Shown here in pieces: positions 39,902-52,252 of a DNA stretch of 64,000 nucleotides; the stretch's first letter is position 1, and each line of letters starts with the position of its first letter. Origin of the DNA: Pleodorina starrii (taxonomy: Eukaryota > Chlorophyta > Chlorophyceae > Chlamydomonadales > Volvocaceae). Where the stretch lies: NCBI GenBank assembly GCA_030267565.1, contig BRXU01000007.1:186001-250000 (forward strand), read 5' to 3'. Below the pieces are notes generated by a model. The model saw only the letters and a program-made list of their open reading frames with translations. It did no database searches and was not told the DNA's origin. A program made the position numbers and the translations under genes.

Positions 39902-40508
39902 CAGCAGAACGGCGCCGGCCCCCTCCGTGGCGGCCCCGTGAGTGCTTCGTTCCCTGGTTCCGCATCCGAGTGAGCAGCAGCTAGCTCGATTGTGTGCACA
40001 TGTGCGCACACACTGCACGACTGCACTATCTACTGCCCCCACGCACGCACTCGTCCACACGCATGAATGCATGCGTAATCATTGCAGAATAACCTGATGA
40101 GCGAGGTTTCCAAGGTAGCAGTGCGGTGCGGTGTGAATTGGAGGCAAGCGGTCCACGCACAGCGAGGTAGCTAGGACCTCGGCCACGAGAGACGAGACGG
40201 CAGCTGCTGCTGCTGCCACCGCACGTGGCGGCAGATGTATGCTTGCAGGTTGCGACATGTTGAGCATCGATTTCACGCCGATTGCACGCCGGAGTGTTGT
40301 TGGATCATATTATTACGGTCAGGAGAATAATGCGTTGCACACGTGGCATCTAGGCGCAAGCAAGCGAGCAAGTACATTGGTTGGCGGGCATCCGCGCGCG
40401 GCGGGGGGGGGGCGGGGTATCGGTCGTATGGTTAGTTACGTACGGCGGCACCTACAGATAGAACCTGCATGAAGGTTTGCAGGTTCCGGCGGCACCTACA
40501 GATAGAAT
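39902..40508 (+). other. Region 3' of the cupin gene
   Basis: Presumably 3' UTR and intergenic sequence; I see no clear TGTAA poly(A) signal. At its end, the direct repeats GGCGGCACCTACAGATAGAA (about 40444-40463 and 40489-40508) flank a short hairpin, AACCTGCA...TGCAGGTT. Confidence 0.45.
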
Positions 40509-41020
40509 TGGAAGTATAAGCACTAAATGGGCCTGCCCTTTTCGCGGGCAGCGGCAATCATGTGGCCACAGCATGCTAGCGTTTTCATTCCGCACACGGC
40601 TCACCGCAAGTTTTTGCAATTTCGTTTGTGCTGTTGGGCATCTCGTTGTTGGACCGTAGGGCACGCACCGGGCCAACCACGCACCGCCACTCCAGCTCGC
40701 CAACCTGCTGGTCATTGTCACGCCCTCCTGCCCCGTACTGTCATTCTACCAGGCGTTTGCCTCTCACCATCTCCAAACTTCACGGTGGCACCCACATCCC
40801 TAGTTGTGCACGCACCGCTTCATGATTCCACATCCACCCTCTTCTGCTCGCTCGACCACAGTTGTTGCAACATCATCAGTGACTAACAGCTAGCAACATT
40901 GCCGTTTTCGGCTTGCCAGACTGCTGCAACAGCAGCCTCTGGTGCGTGGCGAGTTGCTCGGCGGGGTGATCACGACCATGGACAGCATGAATGTGTGTGA
41001 CAGCCAAAAAAACTGAGGCT
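40509..41020 (+). pseudogene. Chimeric scrap: LINE ORF2 fragment joined to kinase exon 1 fragment
   Basis: 40509-40642 matches ORF2 of the L1-type LINE (22250-22385, inverted; frame fragment IMWPQHASVFIP). From about 40650 the sequence switches to a decayed copy of kinase exon 1 (compare 2185-2550), with indels and stops. It is in plus orientation, like kinase copy 1. It is a third, partial copy of kinase sequence and certainly not functional. Confidence 0.75.
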
Positions 41021-41874
41021 GATATACGGTACTTGCACTGATGATGAGGTTGTGACAGCGAGTGGGCTCCAAATAAACTCAGGGCAACGGGCCAGCAGCA
41101 GGCAGTTATGTCCATCCACCCTTATTGCGCATCAGGGTGTTGTCACCTCACAAACTTGGTCCAGATTGCACACCGCGCGGAGTCAGAAGAATTCGAATCT
41201 GCGCAGCCTGCAAATGGGGCCAACCTCCCAGCCATCAATCAGCAAACAACCGCCCTTCTCCCACGCACGCACAGAGAGGGCAGCAGAGACCTTCGACCAC
41301 GTGCGTGCAGGCTGCCAGTAGCCCAGCTCCATACAAGCCATATGTAATGTCCACCTTTCAGGAAATAAATAGTAGACATCTCGGAGAGGCATCAGTCTGT
41401 TCCCTTAACCCACGCTCGGGCTTACGGTCCAGTGTAAACTTTCTTTCTTTCTTTCTTTTCTTTCTTTCTAGACATCTCGGATACTACCGAGGATACTACA
41501 CAGGCCGTGCGCGCGCACTTGAGGAAGCGAGCGACCTGGGCAAACACCAGCCGAACCAGACCTAACAGCATGAGGCACCCAGGCAGAACCATTCGACAGG
41601 GGGAAAACCATCCACTGAAATCTCCCATCCGTCCACCAAGGCTACCGGTAACAGCAAGCATACAGTTCCAAACTCCGGCCGAGCACTCGCTCCAGCATTT
41701 ACAGGCCTTGCCCGAAGTGTGTTTCCACCACCACCATGATAAACTCTCTATTAATATTCTTTATTGTTTTGTGATCTCCACCTGAGAGAGGGCCCCTCTA
41801 ATTTCGACGATAAGCAGGAGTTCACGGGGATCTCATCACTTCAGGTCCGTCGGGAGGAACGTAACGCCCACGCA
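41021..41874. other. Unassigned spacer with (CTTT)n
   Basis: No gene recognised. There is a (CTTT)n run at about 41438-41469. The 12-mer TAGACATCTCGG occurs on both sides of it (about 41372 and 41470). The boundary with the right inverted-repeat arm is at 41875. Confidence 0.45.
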
Positions 41875-43784
41875 GGTGTTACACACACCCTACATTCAAA
41901 CGAACGCATGTGCAGTGATACGTTAGGTGCACATTGCAACCACGACGAAGCACGCAGCACGTGAATAATATAAGCGCATAACATGGAACGGCGGACTGCT
42001 GGTCGAGGCAAGAAAGAGGCAGGGACATCACTGCGTGCCCTGTTTATTCGTCAGCAAGCAAGAAATGAGCAAGAATCAATCAACAAGTGTGCAAAACGTC
42101 AAACTCAAAATCCCATGTGCGACGGATCTGCACGCGCTGCGCCAGCAGAGCCTAGTGCACACAAGGAAGCAGAGTGCGTCGGCAAAACGTGGGCAGCCGC
42201 GACGGGAGTACGACATGGGAGTACGACATGGCACGACAAACGCTGCAGACACGCACACCGCAGCATATTTGGATTTGCGGTGGGGCCAACCGACAGCGCT
42301 TGAGGAATTATCCACTGTACCGCAACTATCGAGAACGCACAAGGATACCCAATAGCCCTGTGAACAATAGCCGTGTGTCACAATGGTGGGTGTGGCATGT
42401 ACACACGCACAGCATGCACATATCAAAGGCAAGAAACCCCTACGTACGTAGATATTCCTGTGCAGCATATACATGCCACCTCTGCGCACCACTTCCACGT
42501 AACATCCTATCCGTAATCACCCAGGCAACAAACCGTATGCGCACAAACATCAGGAAATGTACACGCAACACTCTCACTCGCAATTTGCTATGCAAATTCT
42601 TTTGGAGATGTAAGGGCCTTGTTAGTAAGTTGGTATTCGCATTCGCGATTGATAGATGTTAGATAGATAGTGTTATCGACGACCGCATCCATCCGTCCTG
42701 ACACGCCCCCACGCACGTGTGCAAGCAAATCACTTGCCAACACAATTGCTGTCGAGTACTAGAAATACTAGTTCCTTAACCAGTATCCCTCCCACGCAGT
42801 AGCTCACGTTGCTGGGGGCCTGTCGTTTATTCACCCAGCAGCAACGGTCAGACACAGAACGGACGCAATAGTAGCCGGCCGCCGCCAGCGGCGCCAGCGA
42901 CACTTCACGAGTTCCCCTCCGCCACCCACTTGGAGTGGATGTATGTGTGCTCATCACAGGCCGGCTGCCTGGTTCCAATGCAGCGAATCCATTACCAACG
43001 AACCCCTTCATGACCCCTTCGTCCGTCCGGCCGCTGTTGAGGGGCATGGTCCGCGTCGCAATCGATGCTCCAAACACGCACTCACAAGGCACTCCGTATA
43101 TTTTGTGCAAGTAGATAGGCACATGCATGCACACCCATTCCATCAGCGTCACCGTCCAGCAGCAGCAGCAGTAACAGGGTTCGATGCCATATTTCGCTTG
43201 CCCTGTCTTCACCACAAAATCCTTTTCAGTGCACCCTGCGCATGCAAGCCCCCATGTGTCGCCGCTAGCGCTAGCAGTACCTGCCGTACAGGGGTTGGGA
43301 CTCCTCCACACCTATTTCAACCTAAACCGCTGATGATGGCCTTCGCGCTGGCAGAAGGGGGCAGCCTCCACGCGTTCCATGCCTCCTGGATCACCGGTCT
43401 ATCGACGCACGTGGCTGGGTGCAGCACGCACAAGTAAGCACACAATCCTTTCGTGCCCAACCCAGGAGTCCGCCCCCATCCGCAGCGGCCCGGAATTCCC
43501 CTTTGTGCCCCGCACCGTTTGCAAGGCCATGCAGGGTCAGAGCCGCTGGCAGGCGGCGCTTCATGCTGTAACAGGGCAGGGGGCCCACGCAAGCAAGCCG
43601 GATGCCGCCCTGCGTGCAGCTGCTAGCGCCAGCCAGACTAGGTACATCCGAACCCGCGGCTGGATCTCATGCATGGTGATGAGCGCCGGTGGAGCCCACG
43701 TAGCGAAATTACGAGTAGTGACCGATATACGCGCCAAAGCCTGGTCAGGGTAAGTGACCTGCCACTGCTCCCAAAGGCGATGCG
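41875..43784 (-). other. 3' flank of kinase copy 2 (duplicated, non-coding)
   Basis: Inverted counterpart of 20436-21800 plus 27535-28116, lacking the L1-type LINE. No frame is conserved with the other arm. Confidence 0.5.
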
Positions 43785-46700
43785 TCACATCCAGGTCACG
43801 GTGCTCGAATCCAAGCTGAGGCACGACGTGCCGGGTCCGGGGTAGTTGGATATGCTTCCCTCCTGCAGGGCTTGGCACTGCTGCTGCTGCTGGGGTGGCT
43901 GTAGCGATGGTGGCTGCTGCTGCTGCTGGAGCGGTGGCTCCCCCGCCAGCAGAGTGTGTAGCCGCTCGTACAGCTGCCGGGCGGAGGGCCTGGTGGCGGG
44001 GTCGCCCCGCAGGCACTCGCCCACGAGCCCCAGCAGCCCGGGTGGCACCCCATCCGCCGGCCACATCAGCAAGCTGGGCGGCAGAGGCTCCACCGTCCGT
44101 GGGTCCATCCTCGACTGCTGCGCCAGCCAGCTCTGCAGCCGGGCGCCCTCGGGTCGGGCCAGCAGGGCCGGCAGGGGGCAGCCCAGCGCCAACTCCCACA
44201 GCACCACAGCGAATGCGTAGACATCCCCGGCGGGGCTGGCGCGGCCGTGGCGGACCAGCTCGGGTGCAGTGTAGGCGGACACGGCTCTGTGGAAAGGGTT
44301 CATAGGTCAAAGTCTCAGCAGGGTTCATACAGTGCGTGGCCAGGGCGCTCTAGCTACCGGCAAAAGAAAGCCCGTGTAGGCCTGCGGGAGCAGCCTGTGC
44401 AGGCCTGCAAGGGCGACCAAGCAACGCCTCTCCTGGCACTACAGGGTGGGTAGGGTGCTGTTGCCATGCTTGCATGGAACCCATTGGGGGCTAATGAGGC
44501 AAGGAAGCTACACGTCCAGGTGGGTAATAATATTGTAAACCGTAGCAGTGGCGTTCAAACACGTAATCATGGTGTGACCCACATGCACATAACGCTGCGG
44601 CATGCATGCAACCGGCCCATCTGAGTGCATCATGCCGCAGCTAGGGCGGGCGCGGTCACACACGCGCGGTTTGAAATACACCCTGGACGGACGCAGCAGG
44701 CTTCCTAGCCTGTGAACTAAACCCTGGACCCTGGCATCATTACTACCGCAGCCCGGACATGCTCACGTACCTCGCTGGTCCTGACAGGTGAAGGGCTGCT
44801 CGTGTGTCATCAAGCTTCCCTGACAGCCCGAAGTCACAGACCTTGGCGACATAGCCGTACGAATAGGGGTCGGCGGCGGCACCGCAGCCGTTAGCCCCAC
44901 TACTGTGACCATCGCCCCCAGACCTGCTCGGCAAGCGCTTCAGCAGGATGTTTGCCGAGCTCACGTCCGCGTGGACGATGCCCGAGCTGTGCAGGTGCGC
45001 CAGGCCGCGGGCGGCCTGCAGCGCCACCATCAGTGTGATCCGTGGGTCGAGCTGCTGCTGCTGCATGAGCGGACCTGCCGCCGGCGACTGCAGCGCTGCT
45101 GGCCCTGACGACACGGCAGAAGACTGCGGCCCGCAGCCGCCAGGTGCAGATGCTGCTGGTCCAGCCCCAACCCGCCTCGAAATTCCGAAGTGCCCACTGC
45201 TTTGTGTCTCCACCACCTGGCACCCAGTCAGCGTGCCCTGCTCCAGGCAGCACCTTAGGCTGTTGCCATCGCACAGCTCCTGGACCAGTGTCAGCTTCCA
45301 CACCTCGAGCTCCCCCCTGCCTGAGGCATCAGCAGCGGACTTGGGGACGCTACCATCTGCCTGGCTGCTGCTGCTGCTGCTGCTGCTGCTAGCTGAACCG
45401 GTGTTGGTTCCTTGCACTGCCGGCTTGTCATCTGCTCGCATGATGGCGGCATTCAGTCGGGGCGGTGCGTCCTCCAGGCGCTCCAGAGTGTAGGTGTAGG
45501 TGGCGACCACGTTTGGGTGGGACACACTGGTGCTGATGGCAGCCTCCTGGATGGCCCGGTGGGGTAAGGCAAGATCCTGGGAAGGAGTGTCTGCTGCTGC
45601 TGCCACCAGCCCCTGCAGGCAGCCAGCAGCGGAACACATGCACATGCACACACACGCACACACTCATGAAACTGACCTTACTCTCCTTAACTACACAAAA
45701 GCTTCACATCTCGGCTGTATGGAAAACCGAGAGGTCCCAGAACTGTTGTGGGCTACTGCTGACCAACATGTGAACAAAAGAGTTGGGCTGAGCGATCCAG
45801 CCATGGAGCTGCTAACCACGTATCTAAGCATGCACTCAGAATCGTGCGGTGGCACACAGCAGGCTGACCGCACACACCAGCTGCTAAAGTCCGCTCAAAC
45901 ACAAGTTGACAAGCAGAGCCTTTTAAGAGGTAATCGTGGATGCCTCCCTGCCGATAGATAAGGCCCACCGCACGGCAGCAATGGCTGCTAATACGGTAGC
46001 TAAGCAGGTAGGGTCTCACCAGATTCAACCCGCCACAGCCGCCTCCCCGCCTCAGCAGGCACGCACCCCGAAACCTCACCTGTGGTCCTCCACCACCCAG
46101 CAGCCCACATTGCAGCAGCCTGCTCTTGACCGCCACATCCAGGCCCCGCCACACACCACGGTACACCACGCCCTGTGCACCGCGGCCCAGCTCGCCGGTG
46201 ATGGTCAGCACCGGGTCGCCTTGCTGCTGGCTGCTGCCTGATCCTGCTGATCCTGCACCAGCCAACAAGCCGGCGGCGGGAGCCAGCTCAGCCGCAGAGC
46301 CCATCCTGGGTAGATCTGCAGCTCCTGCTCCTGCTCCCGCTACCAGGTGGGCCAAACCTTCCACCGCTTCCGGAGAAGGTGCGGGGGTGGTCTCGACGTC
46401 CCCTGCCCCGCAGGCTTTCAAGGAATCGACCTCGGTAGCCGTGTGGGGTGCCCCGGCGGCGGCCCTTAGTGTTAGTGTGTGCATGACGTTGTGCAGAGCC
46501 AACAGTGCACCATGTGATGAAAGATCAGCATGTGTGCTGCTGGGGATGGTGACCTCTAGCTGCTGGGCATCCATGCTCTGGCGGCTGTGAGCCAGTGAGG
46601 CTGCCTCACCACCTGGCACGTCATCACTCTTGGAGCCCCCTGCTAATGGTGTCTGTTTCTCAGAGCTTTTGCTCCCCTGACACCGCTTCCGTCTCCATGT

Positions 46701-49700
46701 GAACAGGATTGCCAACGGTAAGGCCACAGTAACAGCAACGGTTGCGGCCACAGCAGCACACACCACTTTGACAAAGTTCGACGTCTTTGTGCGTGGCTGG
46801 CCGCCCCTTCCGGCCACAGCTTCCGGGTTGATCGCCTCTGTATGGCCAGCCGAGGGGTCCGATGATGACAGGGGGTGATGTAACGGGCTGGGTGATAGCT
46901 GAGCTGGAGATGAAGGTGGAACGGGCTGTTTAGGCGGTGATGCCGATGGTGGTGGATCAGGAGGCGACAGTAGCGGTGGTGGCGGTGGAGGTGGTGGGTC
47001 CAGTGTTGCGGAGGGCTGTGCGAAGTCAACAGTTAAGGTGAGCTGCAACCTTGACAGCGATACATTGCCAACCAACTGCTGCGGCAGCTGTGAAGTGAAA
47101 GTGACGTTAGAGCCCTCCAGTGCACACCACCAGAGCTGGTCAAACACTAACCTTGTGACAGTGGTGTTCTCAACTGCGGCCCGTGATACTGTTGCTGCAG
47201 ACTCCAATGACAGACGGGATGCAGCCAGCATCTGCACAAGCTGGTCTGCCAGGCCCGGAGCTGTTGCTGCATCCGTTGAGTTGGTGGCCCACACCCAGAC
47301 CAGCAAATCCAGCTCCGGCTGCGGAATCACCGCCACGACCGAGTCCAGGAACACGTACGGCAGACCCATGGGTCGGCGTGGGTCTATCGTCGACCCGAGA
47401 GAGCCATTGCTGGAAGGTGACGCCAGCAACTTTTGCCGGGCTGACGCTTCACGTCGATTGAAGTTTACCGTCCACAGGCAGGACGTGAAGTTGGTCATGG
47501 CGGGATCTAGGCCTTGTGTGAGCGTGTCTGTTGGATTGGTGCTAGCACCATTGCCAAGTTCCTGCTGGAGTACGCGCCCACCAGCAGCATGTAGGCGCAT
47601 CCTCTTGGTGCCACCAATGCCGCTGATGCCACTGCTCTCCCGCCACGGGCCCCCTAGCTGCTGCATGAGCCGCCGTGAAGGCAACGATTGCGGAGCCATA
47701 GCAAACTCTGCTGCTGGCCATGGCGGTGGTGTTGGTGGTATCGGCGGCTGTGGAGGACGGGCATTCGGCAATGAAGGCACGGACACGGAGTATTCACCCG
47801 CAGCAGGCAAGTTGACGAGGATGATGGCCCGGATGGTAAGAGAGGCATTGAAGATGCCTGATGTGGTGTTGGGCAGCACAATGGCCCCCGGCAGCAGGGC
47901 CACGTCAAGTGCCACGGACGCGATGAAGCTGCCCATAAGGGTCGAGGGCCTCGTGATCATCCCGGGGGACCATAACCAGCCATCATCCGAAGGCCCCAAG
48001 CCCAGGTATCTTGCCACTCCCAGGTAGATCACATCTTTCCGTAGTAGGTCAGGCTCCAGCGTCCAAGAATCCACGGGTCCCGATGACACAATAGGGGTGT
48101 TTATGCTTCCTGGAGTGCCGCTACCCAAGGTATCAGCACGGGCTAGGTTCACCGCCAAACCACACACGCCCTCCGGGACCAAGAGGCACAGCGACGGGCG
48201 TGACATCACGGAGCAGATACGGCCACTGCAGCCTGCCGCTGATTGCTGAGTTGCACTGCTGCTGGAGCCATTGCCAGCCGGTGGTGATGAGACCAGAGGG
48301 GCCATCAGGGAGCCTGTCACCGGCAGCGGTGCGCCACTGTTGCTGCTGCACCATGGCGCCTTATCGTCACGAGTAAGCAAGACGTTGCGGATCGTATAGG
48401 CCGACGTCAGAGAGCTCCCGGTCTTCCATAGCATCGAAGGGCCTCTGTCGGGCACCTGTGCAAACTCGACCTGAAGCCACATGTATGCAGGTAGGGCACA
48501 TGTATGCAGGTAGGGCACACGATCAAACCCACATTTGCAAAACGGTGCGCTTACACGAGCAAGCTGCGAGCAAGCTGCTGCACCTAAATGATGGCGGGAC
48601 ACGCACGCATGTTCCTTGCATAGCGGCACTGAAACGGCCTGCTGGCATCTAGTTCAGCTAATGCGATGGCTGCACGCGAGCCTCCAGTACCACCCGTATC
48701 GCCCGCAGTGTATCCCGCACACCCATCCATGCAGAATGGCATTCACCCACCTCAGCCTTTTCCGCGTGCATGACCCGGGTCGCATTGCACACGCAAAGGT
48801 CCGCCTGCAGGCCCTCCGGTACCTTGTCTGGGCCCAGTATGTCGTGAAACCACAGCGCCAGCTCCTCACGGGGAACCTCCAATGTCACGTTGGTGACGGT
48901 CAGTGTCGTCTGGCGTGTGAAGCCATAAATTTGACGGCGGAAGCTGAAGGTCCAGAGGAACATGCGCAAAAAGGCCATGAGGGCCTCAGTCGGGGGCCCA
49001 AGCGGTGCATTGCGCAGAACCAGGTGCCGCAGCTCCACCGAGGCCCCGGCAGAAACGGTGATCAGGTCGGCCGTGCCGTGCAGGTCGAGGACGGTCGTGC
49101 CGTCCGGACGGCCAGCGAGCACGAATGTCGCGGTGCTGACGGTGACCTGCGGGTACAGTTGCTGTGTGGCAGATGTCTCCAGTAGGGAGATGTCGCCCTC
49201 CAGGAAGAAATATGCCACCAATGGAACCAAACCAGACTCAGTTTTTGCTATCTCCACCATGCTGCCCATGGTCGTGATCGCCCCGAGCAACTCGCCACCG
49301 GAGGCCGCTTTCACAGCCAGGCAAGACGGAAGCGGCAATGTTGTTGTTGAGGGCGATGTTGCAGCAGCTGTGGTTGAGCAGGTGAGGGTGACGTTCTGAA
49401 TGTAGGCGGTGGACGTGGTGAAGCGGTGCACAACTAGGAACGTGGGTGTCACCGTGAAGTTTGGAGATGGTGAGAGGCCACATGCAAACGCCTGGTAGAG
49501 TGACAGGACGGGGCAGGAGGGCGTGACAATGACCAGGTTGGCGAGCTGGAGGGGTGGTGGCTGGCCCGGTGCCCTACGGTCCAGGGCAGCGGTCAGGTTG
49601 AAGGCTGACAGGGCCAGGAAAGAAGCAGCTGGCAGCGGGTAGGTTGAGGGCAGGATGGCCCCCTCGAGACGCAGGTTGCACAGCGCCAGGCTGCCGTTGG

Positions 49701-50241
49701 CCGGGACCACGAAAATGCCGGACAGTGAGGCCAGGTTCAGTGTTGGGAGGTCTGCGAGGCCTGGCACTGGCTGCGGGAGTTGCATCACAGTCGGGCTGTT
49801 CACGTCCGAGCCTCCGGCTGGTGCTACGGGTGTCCAGTAACCACTGGAAGGCTCGGGTGGCGGTATGAAGACCTGAGGTGGGCTTTGCAGAGCGCCATCC
49901 TGGCACCCGCCCCCACCCTCACCCCCGTTTAGGGCGCAGCACGCAGCTCCTTGGCCTTGTATCCACGTTATTATGGGCAGCTGTTCTGGTTGGCCCCGCT
50001 GCAGGGTGGTGTTTCGGCTGACGACGCAGGACGTGACGCCCGATGCGATGCCTAAGCCCGAAGCTGTTGACCAAGACTGACAGCCTGGAGCTTGTAAAAA
50101 TGCTGACGGCTCCCATGATGCAACGCTTGCGCCAAGAAGCAAAAGCGGCTGAAAAATCAGAAGCAATAGTAAACCGATGGAAAACGGTGCCAGGGCTTCC
50201 CCGCCGTGTCTGTCGCTTACACGCTTACGTAGGTGGCACAT
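43785..50241 (-). CDS. Receptor-like protein kinase, copy 2 (apparently intact)
   Basis: Exons 50241-48676, 48470-46080, 45612-44771 and 44286-43785 join in frame to about 1766 residues. Order: signal peptide (hydrophobic ~20-42); ectodomain with many N-x-S/T sites and a beta-helix-like stretch; Pro-rich hinge (~1013-1060); membrane span ~1091-1114 followed by WRRKR; kinase ~1276-1766 with GRGAQG loop, Lys1304 in VAVK, HADVSSAN (Asp1535, Asn1540), DFG (Asp1579) and APE (Glu1610). The kinase resembles TKL-type enzymes; Ser replaces the usual Lys two residues after the catalytic Asp. A single-pass surface receptor Ser/Thr or dual-specificity kinase is inferred. Intron 1 must start at GTGCAG (48675): the position used in copy 1 lies beyond an in-frame stop created by a 92-bp insertion. 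The ligand is unknown. Start chosen by conservation with copy 1. Confidence 0.82.
48578..48669 (-). other. 92-bp insertion at the exon 1/intron 1 border of kinase copy 2
   Basis: Absent from copy 1. It is bounded by GTGCAG on both sides (48675-48670 and 48583-48578) and followed by an 11-bp tandem duplication of CAGCTTGCTCG. It contains an in-frame TAG if translated (48660-48658). With GTGCAG as donor the whole insertion becomes part of a 205-bp intron. Confidence 0.7.
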
Positions 50242-51218
50242 TTTAACAGCCGCATTATGCCTTAAGTACCGTTCCGCGTGTAATGCCGTGTACCGTAGGT
50301 AAACAGTGGGCTCGGCGCCTATCCTTAACAAAAGTCAGCGTACAGATTTCACATGTAGCATTAGCCATCAAGATTATGCAAGACGGTGGTGTATGACTTG
50401 CACTGTGAGGATCAGGTGAGGATGGACGCGCAGTCGTATGAATTCACGACAGTCAACAGGACAACTGGACAAGTTGGACGACAGGACGTGGCTTGGCGCG
50501 GACAGTTTACGATAGGCTGCAAGGTCACGCAGATGATAATCGCGACTGTGCGCGCGTAGCTCCAGGACGGTTACCCCCCTCCACGGCGTCAGTCTCGATG
50601 ACTCCCCTCGCTCTGCCTGCAAGTTGTACATACAAGGTATAAAAATATCGAGGTGGGTCGAGCTGAGGCGCTTCTCAGATCGCTAGCACCCACGGCATAG
50701 GGAAAAGACCATAAACGCCGAAAGACAGAAGCGCTCCCGGGTGGCGCATGAATAGCATGGATTCGGGCCCATGCCCACCCCGGGCAACGAAATATCCGGT
50801 TTACCCCTCCACCGCGACCAGGGTAGTAAAGGGTGCGGGGGGCAGACAAAGAACGCCCACCCGCGTACCCTACCACCCAGACACGCAATGCCCGATTTCC
50901 CAGGGGCCTCTACAAGCGAGGGACAGTCGGTAAGCTGATCCCCAAGCACACGGAGAATGGGATGACGGGGCCCCTCGGCATCCCAACCCCGGCAGGGTTG
51001 CTTGTGAAGCCGTGAAGCTGGCCTGAGAAGTAAGCAGGAAACCACCCGCCCAACGGCTCGCTCCTCCAGACCCATGCCAGCCTCTGGGCCCGAAGCCCCT
51101 GGCTGCCGGCAGGCCGCTGCCATAAAACGACGGCCAGCCTCCATTGCACTGAACGCCGCTAGGGCTCTCCACATGCAAGACGCATCGCTGCGGGAGTGCC
51201 ACCCACAGATGCTCCCGA
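50242..51218 (-). other. 5' flank of kinase copy 2 (duplicated)
   Basis: Inverted counterpart of 537-1522, presumably promoter and 5' UTR of the intact kinase. No open frame is conserved between the two arms. Confidence 0.45.
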
Positions 51219-52067
51219 TTCGGCTGTTTGTATCTTCGTCGTCGGGATCATCCGACGGCCCGAAGGGCCGTTTTGGACGAACGGCCCAAGGCCCGTTCGT
51301 CTGGCTGCTGGACGAACAAAACGCCGGCCGAAGGTCGGCGCTCGTCCACCAGCCAAACGGAAAAATGGACCCGAAAGGACCGCCGGAAAGAACCGCCGGA
51401 GGAAAGAACGATTCCTCTTCTGGCTCGGGTCCGGGTCGGGGCCCGTGCCTGCGGCGAGGCGGGCCGGAGCCTGTGGCCTGCAGTTTGCTGCAGCAGCATC
51501 TGCCGTACGCAAGCACTTGAGGCCGCGTAGTATCTCGAAGCATGGTATACTTTTTACAGCATCCGGCTGGCGGAACGGGCAATTTTAAGGTTTTCCGGCA
51601 GGTTTCATTTGTTCGTCCGGTTCGTCCGGTTCGCCCGGTTTCATTTGTTCGTCCGGTTCGTCCGGTTCGCCCGGTTTCATTAGTTCATCCGGTTCGTCCG
51701 CCAGCCAACCCACCAGCGAAGCGGGCCAAAACGGGCCCCTTTCGTCCACAAGAACGATCGAACGAAAGCCCAATAATATAAGATACGAACACGAACAAGT
51801 CCCAAAGAAGGGGGCTCCCGGAAGCGATTCACTGCCCGGAAGCAAATACACACAACCCAACACCCTCACACACACCCACACACACACTCGCACACATACA
51901 CACACCACGCACCAGAACACTGCTTCTTTGTTGTCTAGCAGGAAGCGCAGCAGACGCCACAGCAGCAGGCACATCAACGATGGCGCTAGCTAGGAACGAA
52001 ATGCAGCAACAGCAGCAGCAACAGTAGTGGTGGGTTGGGCAGTGACGGCGGCTGCAGCCTACCCTAC
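51219..52067. other. Hairpin-rich and repeat-rich segment
   Basis: 51230-51470 is packed with short inverted repeats (CGGCCC-GAA-GGGCCG, GACGAACGG...CCGTTCGTC, GCCGGCC-GAA-GGTCGGC). A 36-bp unit starting GTTTCATTTGTTCGTCC is repeated almost three times at 51602-51705. An (AC)n run lies near 51850-51905. No gene recognised. Confidence 0.55.
51602..51705 (+). repeat. 36-bp tandem repeat, about 2.9 copies
   Basis: Units at 51602-51637 and 51638-51673 are identical. The third (51674-51705) has a few changes and is cut short. Each unit itself contains the 9-base TTCGTCCGG twice. Confidence 0.93.
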
Positions 52068-52252
52068 CTGCTGGTGCTCCTGCTGCGACCATTTGCGCGC
52101 GGCTGCCACCGTCGGGGGCCGGCTCTTGACGGTTCCCGCTGCAGGACCGCCGCCGCCGGCTGCTGCTGCAGGGACTCGTCGGACGAGCTTGGCAAGCATG
52201 GCGCGCTTGTCTTGGGTTTTCCCGGAGTGGTACACGCGGCTACAGCACTCGG
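52068..52252 (-). CDS. Possible internal exon, product unknown
   Basis: The minus strand shows CTCCGCAG before 52252 and a GTAGGG donor after 52068, bounding an open 185-bp stretch. The peptide contains HSGKTQDKRAMLAKLVRRV and ends RKWSQQEHQQ. The composition looks coding, but I find no start, stop or neighbouring exon I trust, and no family is recognised. Confidence 0.3.

Larger units (their letters stand above)
41875..51218 (-). repeat. Right arm of the large inverted duplication
   Basis: This is the inverted partner of 537-28116. It contains the uninterrupted copy of the receptor-kinase gene, so it serves as the empty-site reference for the retroelement insertions in the left arm. It carries some private insertions, for example 92 bp in kinase intron 1 and roughly 130 bp in kinase intron 3. 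Similarity ends at 51218 (outer side) and 41875 (inner side). Confidence 0.9.

Noticed and set aside
40091..40110. CTGATGAG as a hammerhead core
   Set aside because: No GAAA box with a flanking stem follows it.
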